Assembly: GCA_028698535.1 (NCBI GenBank)
Contig: JAQVDA010000015.1
Location: 1 to 12,245, forward strand
Length of the DNA: 12,245 nt
Source of the DNA: Bacilli bacterium
GTDB taxonomy: Bacteria; Bacillota_I; Bacilli_A; RF39; UBA660
Reading direction: 5' to 3'
Notes under the pieces: model-generated
Database searches by the model: none
What the model was told of the DNA's origin: nothing
What the model saw: only the letters and a program-made list of their open reading frames with translations
Shown: one piece after another, positions 6,181 to 12,245 of the stretch
Position numbering within the stretch: the stretch's first letter is position 1
Layout of the letters: every line of letters begins with the position of its first letter
Translations under genes and position numbers: made by a program

Positions 6181-6998
6181 TAACTAGTTCAGACAGCTTA
6201 AAAGCGAAATTGAAAAATCTCGCTAAAGAAATAAATATTTCTCAAGAAGCGTTAAGAAAAATGGTAATGTTTGAAAGATTATTAATGAGAGTTTCTTTAT
6301 CCAAATATAAAGAAAATTTTATATTAAAAGGTGGATTTTTAATTGCCGCAATATTTGATATTAATTTGCGAAGTACAGTTGATGTTGATACGACTATTAA
6401 AGGAGTGTCATTAAATAGTGAATCATTAAAAAAATGATGAAAGATATTATTAATATATCAACTGACGATAATTGTAGTTTTGAAATTGTTAATATAGAAG
6501 AAACTAGGTTAGAAGATGAATATAACGGTTATAAAGTAATGTTAAAAGTAAAAATGGATAAAATTTGGGATTATATAACAATTGATGTTACTACAGGAGA
6601 TTCTATAACATATAAAGAAATAGACTTTGTATATACTACTATCTTATAATAACGAAACTATAATTGCTGAAAAATTTGAAGCTATTGTATCTCGTGGTAT
6701 TATTAATTCTAGAATGAAAGATTATTACGATTTATATATGTTTGTTAATTTCAAATTATCGGAAATCGATGTAAAAATTTTAATAGCGGCCATAAATAAC
6801 ACCGCAAAGAGAAGAAAAACTTTAGATAATATAAACAGTAGTTCTAAGATAATAGCGTTAATTGAAAACAATGATCAACTAAAAGAATTATGGAAGCAAT
6901 ATCAATCAAAATTTGAATATGTCAAAAATATAGAGTTTAAAGATGTAATTGCATCAATTAAAGTTATTAGTGAAATAGTAACACCAGTTAGCGTTTAA
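6177..6998 (+). pseudogene. abiEii: AbiEii nucleotidyltransferase toxin, split by two frame changes
   Basis: Three consecutive fragments together give an AbiEii/AbiGii-like toxin of about 270 residues (family about 280-300). Fragment 1 (6177-6437) carries LKGGF (residues 50-54) and the D-x-D metal site DVD (69-71). Fragment 2 (stop at 6647-6649) supplies the middle, ending with IDVTTGD and ITYKEIDFVY. Fragment 3 (readable from about 6640 to 6998) has SYNNETIIAEKFEAIVSRG and SRMKDYYD, the remaining conserved motifs. The first break sits at an A7 run (6428-6434): one extra A would join the frames as ESLKK-MMKDI. The second, at 6630-6650, seems to lack about ten residues found in relatives between FVY and SYNNET, so a small out-of-frame deletion is likely. 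The toxin is probably inactive unless frameshifting restores part of it. Confidence 0.85.
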
Positions 6999-7145
6999 AT
7001 AACAACTATTTAGTAAAATTATAACGCATTAAATACAAAATGATACATATTCAATCTATTTACAAATTTCATTGGACTTCTAACATCTATTGCGGTATGT
7101 TATTGTTGTATTAACCTTAGAAGGTTGTACTATATAGATAAAGTA

Positions 7146-7155
7146 CGCCCCATTA
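7146..7155 (+). repeat. Putative attR-like copy of the tRNA-His 3' end
   Basis: Second copy of CGCCCCATTA, in direct orientation to 5367-5376 and beyond the toxin remnant. Identity ends after 10 bases (13 if one inserted A is allowed), which is short for an attachment site and leaves chance possible. Confidence 0.4.
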
Positions 7156-7228
7156 GGAAATGAAGCAAATTCTAATTTGGAGTTCGTTTTTTTATACCCA
7201 ACATTATATATGATATAATTATGTCATT

Positions 7229-7299
7229 GTTGATAATAAGGCTCACTTAATTGATATATCAACGATATCATTATCAAAAAACTTAGTGAAATTATCAAC
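7229..7299. repeat. Cluster of TTGATAAT-like half-sites in an inverted repeat
   Basis: GTTGATAAT (7229-7237) is complementary to ATTATCAAC (7291-7299). Inside are the palindrome TTGATATATCAA (7251-7262) and a further ATTATCAA (7270-7277). Four related half-sites in 71 bp could be protein-binding sites or one folded RNA. No protein can be assigned. Confidence 0.45.
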
Positions 7300-7349
7300 G
7301 GTATTAGAAGGAATATCCTAATTAATAACAGAGAAGAATAAAAAAAATA

Positions 7350-7374
7350 AAAATAAAAAGACGCTTTTGCGTCT
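7350..7374 (-). terminator. Terminator of the DUF5661 gene
   Basis: On the minus strand, AGACGC (7374-7369) pairs with GCGTCT (7364-7359) around a 4-nt loop, followed by T-rich sequence, just beyond the stop of the DUF5661 gene. Confidence 0.85.
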
Positions 7375-7378
7375 AATT

Positions 7379-7672
7379 TTATTTTATTGTCGCCCAATAT
7401 TGTTTTGCCTCCTGCTCCATTTTAGTTAATCTAATATAATAATCAGGGAATTCTCTTAAATGGGCTAGGGCTATTTTACCGGTCAATATAGGATTATCAT
7501 TGGTTACGTTTGTAGCCGGCGAAATTTTGCCGTGTTCTAATTCGACATCTAACCCCGTTCTAAATTGTTCAATATCAAATCGTTCTTTCGCGAAGTTAAT
7601 ACCGAGCAAGGTTGCGATTTGTTTAGCCTCTTCGGTTGTAAACCCCGACTTTGCATATCTATAATAATTCAT
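7379..7672 (-). CDS. DUF5661 family protein
   Basis: 97 residues, starting at ATG 7672 with GGAGGT nine bases upstream. The C-terminal two thirds match the DUF5661 family as I remember it: FDIEQFRTGLDVELEHG (residues about 33-49), ATNVTNDNPILTGKIALAHL and FPDYYIRLTKME. No signal peptide or membrane segment, so it is cytoplasmic. The function of the family is unknown. Upstream, CATATAAT resembles both a sigma-A -10 (TATAAT) and a sigma-E -10, but no good -35 accompanies it. It has its own terminator; hsp20 lies 95 bp upstream on the same strand behind another terminator, so the two are separate units. Confidence 0.82.
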   Translation of the reverse strand: MNYYRYAKSGFTTEEAKQIATLLGINFAKERFDIEQFRTGLDVELEHGKISPATNVTNDNPILTGKIALAHLREFPDYYIRLTKMEQEAKQYWATIK

Positions 7673-7741
7673 ATAATATTTACCTCCTTACTTATATATT
7701 ATATGTATACTGTTATGGTAATGATATTAAAATAGGCGTTA

Positions 7742-7772
7742 ATAAAAACAAAAAATAGAGCAATGCTCTATT
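7742..7772 (-). terminator. Terminator of hsp20
   Basis: On the minus strand, AATAGAGC (7772-7765) pairs with GCTCTATT (7761-7754) around a 3-nt loop, followed by T5, G and T5. The hsp20 stop codon lies within the stem. Confidence 0.85.
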
Positions 7773-8166
7773 CAATTGTAATAGTTTTTTTACTTGGATG
7801 TTCAAGTTGTTTTTTAGGGAAAGCCACTTTTAAAATACCATTTTCAAAATTAGCTTTAATTGAAGATTCATCTAACTCACCAATATAAAAACTACGTTTG
7901 TATTCGCCATAAAACCTTTCTCTTTTGATGTAATTTTTGTCTTCTTTGACTTCGGTTTCTTTCTTAGCTCTAATAGTTAGATACCCTTTGTCATAGTCAA
8001 CGGTAACATCCTCTTTTTTGAAACCAGGGATATCCATTTCGACAACATAGTTATTATCTTCCTCATAGATATCAGTTTTCATAATGTTATTGGTGGTTAC
8101 TAATGGTATGTCAAAAAAATCATCGAATAAATCCCCAAAAAACCCTCTTCTTGGTAATAAATTCAT
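7768..8166 (-). CDS. hsp20: Small heat-shock protein, Hsp20/alpha-crystallin family
   Basis: 132 residues, ATG 8166 with GGAGGG upstream. A short N-terminal arm (residues 1-29, Phe/Asp-rich) is followed by a complete alpha-crystallin domain: KTDIYEEDNNYVVEMDIPGF, LTIRAKKE, the RSFYIGELDE strand and the signature ANFENGILKVAFPKK. A C-terminal ITI motif (I-x-I) serves for oligomer assembly. Such proteins are ATP-independent holdases in the cytoplasm. Regulation is visible: a consensus sigma-A promoter with a CIRCE-like operator just upstream suggests heat induction through HrcA. Length and motifs are normal. Confidence 0.96.
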   Translation of the reverse strand: MNLLPRRGFFGDLFDDFFDIPLVTTNNIMKTDIYEEDNNYVVEMDIPGFKKEDVTVDYDKGYLTIRAKKETEVKEDKNYIKRERFYGEYKRSFYIGELDESSIKANFENGILKVAFPKKQLEHPSKKTITIE

Positions 8167-8189
8167 TATTTATCCCTCCTTACTTACAT

Positions 8190-8217
8190 ATTATATAAAA
8201 TATTTGGCGCTTGTCAA
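8190..8217 (-). promoter_or_regulatory. Consensus sigma-A promoter of hsp20
   Basis: The minus strand reads TTGACA (8217-8212), a 16-bp spacer, then TATAAT (8195-8190). Both boxes match consensus, which implies that a repressor keeps the gene low in normal growth. Confidence 0.85.
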
Positions 8218-8224
8218 CCCATTT

Positions 8225-8251
8225 TTAGCGCTTTCTTCAGAAGAGCGCTAA
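8225..8251. promoter_or_regulatory. CIRCE-like HrcA operator
   Basis: TTAGCGCTT-N9-GAGCGCTAA, the exact 9-9-9 layout of CIRCE (TTAGCACTC-N9-GAGTGCTAA). The A-to-G and T-to-C changes are symmetric, so the dyad is kept; the ninth position is a wobble pair. It ends 7 bp upstream of the hsp20 -35. Confidence 0.72.
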
Positions 8252-8307
8252 TTTTATTATGCCCCCCGGATATTAAAATATACAATAAATAAGTTATTTA
8301 CCGCCGT

Positions 8308-8336
8308 TTGAATATTTAAATAAACTAGTGTATAAT
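8308..8336 (+). promoter_or_regulatory. Sigma-A promoter of gpsA
   Basis: TTGAAT (8308-8313), a 17-bp spacer and TATAAT (8331-8336). Predicted start about 8343, 22 bases before the ATG, with AAGGAG (8351-8356) in the leader. Confidence 0.8.
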
Positions 8337-8364
8337 TTAAATATCAATCTAAGGAGACATAAAT

Positions 8365-9375
8365 ATGAATAATCGAGTAACTATTATTGGAGCGGGCAGT
8401 TTTGGAACCGCTATTGCCCAAATATTTGCGGATAAAAAATATGTGGTAAAAATATATACAAAATCCCGAGAACAAGCCCAAGAAATTAATGAAATGAAGA
8501 CTAATCGGTATTACTTTGATGATTTAATCTTTACTGATCAAGTTGAGGCTACCACTGATTTAACGACTGCGATTAATTTTTCCAAATATATTATTTTAGC
8601 GGTTCCCAGTGATGCGATAAGAGCCGTTTGTTGTGATATTAATAAAGTTCTTAAATTGCCGAAGATATTTATTAATGTCGCAAAAGGTTTAGAACCGGGC
8701 ACTAATAAGCTATTATCAGAAATAATTGATGAGGAAATAGAGGAAAAAGGGCGTACTGGGGTGGTGGTACTATCAGGCCCTTCCCATGCTGAAGAAATAG
8801 TAAAAAGGTATTTTACTGCTTTGGTGGCCGTTTCTAAAAATGAAGCTTTAGCGAAAGAAGTACAATATTTATTTAGTAATGAATATATTAGAGTATATAC
8901 ATCAAATGATTTAGTTGGTGTTCAAGTGGCGGCGACAGTGAAAAATATTTTAGCTATTGCTAGTGGTATTATATATGGTATGGGTTATGGAGATAATACT
9001 AGAGCCGCCTTAATAACAAGAGGTTTAGCCGAGATGGTAAGGTATGGCCGCTATAAAGGGGTAATGTTGGATACTTTTTTTGGCCTAGCGGGGATTGGTG
9101 ATTTAATTGTGACTGCGACTAGTTACCATAGCCGTAATTTCCAAGTGGGTCTTAAAATTGGTAAGGGTATGTCAGCTCAAGAGGCCTTAGCTTCTTCTAA
9201 AACAGTTGTTGAGGGTGTTAGGGCTACCGAAGCTGTTTATCAAGATATTCGCCAAAATAATATTGATATGCCAATAACAGTAGGTGTATATCAAATTCTC
9301 TTTGATAATAAGGATGCTAAGGAAGTTATGGATAATATTATTAAACGGCAATTAAAGGCGGAAATTATTGGTTAA
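8365..9375 (+). CDS. gpsA: Glycerol-3-phosphate dehydrogenase [NAD(P)+]
   Basis: 336 residues, the usual length for GpsA. It reduces dihydroxyacetone phosphate to sn-glycerol 3-phosphate, the backbone of membrane phospholipids; cytoplasmic. Visible motifs: the Rossmann dinucleotide site GAGSFGTA (residues 9-16), AVPSDAIR, VAKGLEPGT, LSGPSHAEE, the catalytic-lysine segment VAATVKNILA (Lys near 191), GDNTRAALITRG, GLAGIGDLIVTATS and SRNFQVG. Start supported by AAGGAG eight bases upstream. It has its own promoter. No strong terminator follows, so some read-through into the next unit is possible. Confidence 0.97.
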   Translation: MNNRVTIIGAGSFGTAIAQIFADKKYVVKIYTKSREQAQEINEMKTNRYYFDDLIFTDQVEATTDLTTAINFSKYIILAVPSDAIRAVCCDINKVLKLPKIFINVAKGLEPGTNKLLSEIIDEEIEEKGRTGVVVLSGPSHAEEIVKRYFTALVAVSKNEALAKEVQYLFSNEYIRVYTSNDLVGVQVAATVKNILAIASGIIYGMGYGDNTRAALITRGLAEMVRYGRYKGVMLDTFFGLAGIGDLIVTATSYHSRNFQVGLKIGKGMSAQEALASSKTVVEGVRATEAVYQDIRQNNIDMPITVGVYQILFDNKDAKEVMDNIIKRQLKAEIIG

Positions 9376-9460
9376 AGGGTGGTGTTACTTTAGAATAAAT
9401 AGGGCTGTATTTTTATATTTCAAATCGTTATAATATAATTATAGAGAGGAAGGTAATTAA

Positions 9461-10108
9461 ATGAAAAAAGAATCAAAAACTAATTTTGAAGTCAAAATAA
9501 ATGAATTAGTAAGTAATATAGTTAACTGGATTAAGAGTTTATTTAATGGCAAAAAAAGCCATGAACAAGTGCTTAATTTAGTTTTAACTATTATCGTCTT
9601 AATTTTCTTGTTGTGGTTATTAAAAATACCTTTTATTTTTTTGAGTATGTTAGGTAAGGGCTTAATGTTAACAACTTTTTCACCAATTGATAATTTTTTC
9701 AAAATTATCTGGGATATCATTATTCAGTTAACCTATATTATTGTGTCGTTGTATTTAATGATTGCCGTGGTGCGAGGTCTAATAGTTCGCGATATAAGAA
9801 ATTATAAACAATCAGTGGGGGAGAAGAAGACCGCTAAGAAGGATGAACTAACAAGAGTTAATGGTGAAAATAACACCCAGCCTTTATTATCTATTTTTAT
9901 GATGATTATTAAGATTTTAATTATAATTGCGATGATTCCCTTTATTATCTTTATTATTGGGTTGCTTGTTTTATTAGGATTTTTAATTGGTCTTTGGATA
10001 AAGGGGACGGCTTTAATAGGGGCTATTTTAATTATCATTGGTATTTTTCTAATAATAAGTACGGTAATGGGATTATTATTGAAAATGGTGTTTAAGGGGG
10101 ATAATTAA
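9461..10108 (+). CDS. Polytopic membrane protein of unknown function
   Basis: 215 residues, ATG 9461 with GAGGAAGG just upstream; overlapping TATAAT boxes at 9429-9439 may be its promoter, without a good -35. The first ~35 residues are hydrophilic. Membrane segments are at about 41-72, 80-108, 142-174 and 178-208, probably five or six helices in all. A charged loop (about 109-140, rich in Lys, Glu, Thr, Asn) separates the two halves. I recognise no family. The gene is followed after two bases by the next one, so the two very likely form an operon and act together at the membrane. Confidence 0.65.
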   Translation: MKKESKTNFEVKINELVSNIVNWIKSLFNGKKSHEQVLNLVLTIIVLIFLLWLLKIPFIFLSMLGKGLMLTTFSPIDNFFKIIWDIIIQLTYIIVSLYLMIAVVRGLIVRDIRNYKQSVGEKKTAKKDELTRVNGENNTQPLLSIFMMIIKILIIIAMIPFIIFIIGLLVLLGFLIGLWIKGTALIGAILIIIGIFLIISTVMGLLLKMVFKGDN

Positions 10109-10110
10109 TC

Positions 10111-10596
10111 ATGAAAAGATTATTAGTTCCGATTATTTTAGGAAGCCTTTTAATTGGTGTTGGGATTGTTTTAATGGCGTATGATTTTTCTCATTTTACT
10201 TATTCTAATCAAGAATACCAATCACAAGGCGAATGTACCATTGAAACCGCAACGTATAGAATAGGGGCGAAACGTATATATATAAAAGTTTATAATAGTA
10301 AATATCGTATCATTGAAGATAACACTTTAGATGATAAATTTATGGTAATAACCTATTATAATCCTGATGTTATTAAACTACTAAAGACTGAAAGGGAAAA
10401 TGTTGAATATAGGGATTTAGGGTTTGGTTACCAATTAAATCATCATCAACAGCGATTTTATCAAGAAATAATAACCGCTTTAATAACCAGTATTAACGAT
10501 AGAAAGATTTATAATTATGATACGTTATTTTTCCCTTATTTAGAAATAAAGGTTAATGTTAAAGATCGAACAAAATTAAAAGTATTATCTTTTTAA
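10111..10596 (+). CDS. Membrane-anchored protein of unknown function
   Basis: 161 residues, ATG 10111 two bases after the previous stop, with AAGGGGG upstream inside the preceding gene. One N-terminal helix (residues 4-24, basic MKR before it) anchors the protein; the remaining ~135 residues should be outside. They contain alternating hydrophobic/polar stretches (RIYIKVYNSKYRII, FMVITYYNP, LEIKVNV) that suggest beta-strands, faintly like DUF4097-type beta-strand proteins, which also have such an anchor. That resemblance is weak and by memory only. The pairing with a polytopic protein suggests a small envelope module. Confidence 0.6.
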   Translation: MKRLLVPIILGSLLIGVGIVLMAYDFSHFTYSNQEYQSQGECTIETATYRIGAKRIYIKVYNSKYRIIEDNTLDDKFMVITYYNPDVIKLLKTERENVEYRDLGFGYQLNHHQQRFYQEIITALITSINDRKIYNYDTLFFPYLEIKVNVKDRTKLKVLSF

Positions 10597-10627
10597 ATTA
10601 AAGTTTACAATAACTTATAGTAGGATG

Positions 10628-10636
10628 TGGTATAAT
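10628..10636 (+). promoter_or_regulatory. Possible extended -10 promoter overlapping the hisS start
   Basis: TGG-TATAAT fits an extended -10 exactly. TTTACA at 10604-10609 is 21 bp upstream, too far for a usual -35. Initiation would fall near 10641-10644, downstream of the first candidate start codon and 3-6 bases before the second (10647). Confidence 0.45.
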
Positions 10637-11978
10637 GTGTAGTAAAATGGAGAAGATTGAACCCAGAATATTATCTGGTTTTGTCAATTTTTTGCCAAGA
10701 GAACAACAAGCTTTTAATAATTTAGTGACTAAAGTACGTGAAACATACGAAACATATGGTTTTTTACCGCTTGATACCCCGATAGTAGATTTAGCGGAAA
10801 TATTATTAGCCAAAGCGGGCGGGGAAACTGAAAAACAAATATATCAAATGAAAAAAGGGGATACTAATTTAGCCCTTCGTTTTGATTTGACGGTGCCCTT
10901 AGCGAAGTATGTGGCGAAGAATTATTATCAGTTGAAATTTCCCTACCGGGCTTATCAAATTGGGCGGGTTTATCGTGGCGAAAGGGCTCAACGGGGGCGT
11001 TTTCGTGAGTTTTATCAAGCTGATGCGGATATTATTGGTGATAATGAATTAAATATTATAAATGATGCGGAAATAATTGTGCTTATTTATCATGTTTTTA
11101 AAGCCATAAATATTAATCGTTTTTTAATTAAAATAAATAACCGTAAAATTTATAGTGGTTTATTAACGGTGCTTGGTTTAAGTGATAAGTCAACTGATAT
11201 ATTAAGAACAATTGATAAAGCTAGTAAAATAGGTATTGAAGGCGTTAAAAAAGAATTTTATAAATTAAATCTTCTGGATGCGGATATTAATTTATTAGTA
11301 GAACTTATTACTTTAGAGGGCGATTTTGACCAAATAATAAAAAAATTACAAACTATTAATAATAACCAAAATGATATATTTACAGAGGGGATTGTCGAAT
11401 TAAAAGAATTAACGCAATATTTAAAGGCTTTCAATGTCGATAAGAATAATTATCAAATTGATTTAAGTATAACTAGAGGTTTAGATTATTATACGGGTAC
11501 TGTTTTTGAGACCGTGTTAAAAGGGCGCGAGGATATGGGTAGTATTTGTGGCGGCGGTCGTTATGATAATTTAGTCAGTAATTATAGTAATAAAAAATTA
11601 CCAGGCGTCGGGATGGCTATTGGTCTAAATCGATTGTTTTATGTGTTAAATGAAGTTAATTTATTAGATAACACTAAAATACCGAGCCTTGATATATTAG
11701 TTGCCCCCTTAACAAATGATTTATCTTATAGTATTCAAGTGGCTAATGAATTAAGGGACTCTGGAATTAAGACACAAATATATTTTGATAAGAAGAGTTT
11801 AAGAAGCCAAATTAATTATGCTAATCAATTAGAAATACCATATATAATATTTATAGGTGAAGACGAAGAAAAAACAAAAACAGTGGCTCTTAAGGAGCTT
11901 AAAACCGAAAATCAAGTTAATGTTTCTTTAGAAGAGGCGATTAAGAAAATTAAAGACAATAACAAAGTTGAGCAGTAA
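10635..11978 (+). CDS. hisS: Histidyl-tRNA synthetase, HisS2/archaeal-eukaryotic-like type
   Basis: 447 residues (443 from the second Met at 10647, where family similarity begins: MEKIEPRILSG). It attaches histidine to tRNA-His with ATP; a class II dimer in the cytoplasm. Motifs: RFDLTVPLAKYVA (about 78-90), the motif 2 region YQIGRVYRGERAQRGRFREFYQ (split here as YQIGRVYRGE and RAQRGRFREFYQ, about 103-124), the histidine signature TRGLDYYTGTVFE, and GGGRYDNLV with motif 3 LPGVGMAIGLNRL. A C-terminal anticodon-binding domain starts near LDILVAPL. Typical bacterial HisS has LTLRPEGT where this has FDLTVPLA, so it belongs to the type closer to archaeal and eukaryotic enzymes. AGGA nine bases before 10635 supports the first start. 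No T-box leader precedes it. The matching tRNA-His lies 5.3 kb upstream. Confidence 0.93.
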   Translation: MCSKMEKIEPRILSGFVNFLPREQQAFNNLVTKVRETYETYGFLPLDTPIVDLAEILLAKAGGETEKQIYQMKKGDTNLALRFDLTVPLAKYVAKNYYQLKFPYRAYQIGRVYRGERAQRGRFREFYQADADIIGDNELNIINDAEIIVLIYHVFKAININRFLIKINNRKIYSGLLTVLGLSDKSTDILRTIDKASKIGIEGVKKEFYKLNLLDADINLLVELITLEGDFDQIIKKLQTINNNQNDIFTEGIVELKELTQYLKAFNVDKNNYQIDLSITRGLDYYTGTVFETVLKGREDMGSICGGGRYDNLVSNYSNKKLPGVGMAIGLNRLFYVLNEVNLLDNTKIPSLDILVAPLTNDLSYSIQVANELRDSGIKTQIYFDKKSLRSQINYANQLEIPYIIFIGEDEEKTKTVALKELKTENQVNVSLEEAIKKIKDNNKVEQ

Positions 11979-12000
11979 TATTTCAATTAATTATTAAAAT

Positions 12001-12036
12001 AAAAACAGGATTTCATTAATGAAACCCTGTTTTTTT
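12001..12036. terminator. Bidirectional terminator between hisS and dut
   Basis: ACAGG (12005-12009) pairs with CCTGT (12026-12030). Inside, TTTC/GAAA extends the stem after one mismatch. A5 on the left and T7 on the right give a U-run for both convergent genes. Confidence 0.8.
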
Positions 12037-12245
12037 ATTTTGATCCGGTATGACCAAACCCACCGCCTCGGTTAATACCTATAGTTTTAACTGTCCCTGA
12101 TTGTACTGGTATAAACTCTATTTGTTCTATTTTATTTAAAACCAGTTGGGCAATGCGATCTCCTTTGCGAATATGATAGATACCTTCTTTGTTACCCGCT
12201 TCATCAATTGTATAAACAGGATAATCATTATCGCCTTCAGTCAAA
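12035..12245 (-). CDS. dut: dUTP diphosphatase, C-terminal part (5' end outside window)
   Basis: Only the last ~69 residues are in the window; the frame remains open at the right edge, so the apparent TTG start is internal. Visible: KGDRIAQLVL (conserved motif IV) and the C-terminal NRGGGFGHTGSK (motif V, the flexible P-loop-like tail that closes over the nucleotide in trimeric dUTPases). The enzyme hydrolyses dUTP to dUMP and pyrophosphate, keeping uracil out of DNA and feeding dTMP synthesis. Gly-His-Thr-Gly in the tail, where Gly-Ser-Thr-Gly is common, is a mild variation. Active-site motifs I-III lie outside. Confidence 0.93.
   Translation of the reverse strand, partial: LTEGDNDYPVYTIDEAGNKEGIYHIRKGDRIAQLVLNKIEQIEFIPVQSGTVKTIGINRGGGFGHTGSK

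Larger units (their letters stand above)
6999..7378. other. Gene-free stretch after the AbiE remnant
   Basis: No credible reading frame on either strand. It contains a palindrome AACCTTAGAAGGTT (7113-7126), the tRNA-end repeat (7146-7155), a weak hairpin CAAAT/ATTTG followed by seven T (7166-7193, possible terminator), a TATAAT at 7214-7219 with a poor -35 (TTTATA, 17 bp away) and no gene behind it, the half-site cluster at 7229-7299, and the terminator of the convergent DUF5661 gene. Confidence 0.6.

Noticed and set aside
6434..6649. Separate small gene starting at ATG 6434
   Set aside because: Its sequence continues the AbiEii domain of the previous fragment, so it is part of the broken toxin gene.
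7350..7374. CRISPR or tandem-repeat array in the 6999-7378 stretch
   Set aside because: The repeats are short half-sites without regular spacing or spacers of equal length; the A-rich part is the U-run of a terminator.
8225..8251. The hsp20 upstream dyad as a terminator
   Set aside because: No clean U-run on either side, it terminates no gene, and the 9-9-9 spacing matches CIRCE.
9457..10038. Two minus-strand frames inside the membrane-protein gene
   Set aside because: Hydrophobic codons of the real gene give long open antisense frames; no start signals support them.
5297..11978. Functional pairing of tRNA-His and hisS because both are in the window
   Set aside because: They are 5 kb apart with several independent units between them; proximity alone is no evidence of linkage.

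Overview
The window is AT-rich, uses the standard bacterial code (TGA acts as a stop, for example in the ATGA overlap at 6177-6180), and has strong AGGAGG-type ribosome binding sites and sigma-A promoters. cotJB/cotJC spore-coat genes, an RsgI-like protein, a CIRCE-type heat-shock operator and a DUF5661 gene all point to a low-GC Bacillota, probably an anaerobic endospore-former of the Bacilli/Erysipelotrichia/Clostridia type. The species cannot be named from the sequence.

Region 1-2152: the 3' part of an FMN-dependent glutamate-synthase-family gene, then about 580 bp without a protein gene. That stretch starts with an excellent promoter, is less AT-rich than other spacers, folds into several long helices, and ends 17 bp before a gene for a small polytopic membrane protein with a D-x3-D motif. 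I read this pair as OLE RNA (ornate large extremophilic RNA) and its membrane partner OapA. It is the most notable system in the window.

Region 2160-5187: an orphan RsgI-like membrane protein with no sigI gene beside it. On the opposite strand are cotJB-cotJC (with a sporulation-type -10 box and no cotJA) and an unrecognised lipoprotein. Hairpin terminators separate the units.

Region 5275-7378: a complete tRNA-His gene followed by an AbiE toxin-antitoxin cassette. The antitoxin abiEi is intact and has an inverted repeat over its promoter. The toxin abiEii is split by two frame changes, although all its family motifs remain. A 10-bp copy of the tRNA 3' end (CGCCCCATTA) recurs about 1.78 kb away beyond the toxin, which suggests the cassette inserted at the tRNA. 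A 380-bp gene-free stretch follows, with a cluster of TTGATAAT-like half-sites.

Region 7379-12245: a DUF5661 gene and an hsp20 chaperone gene (perfect -35/-10 and a CIRCE-like operator) on the minus strand. On the plus strand are gpsA, a two-gene unknown membrane/anchored-protein unit, and a HisS2-type histidyl-tRNA synthetase. The 3' part of dut converges from the right edge.
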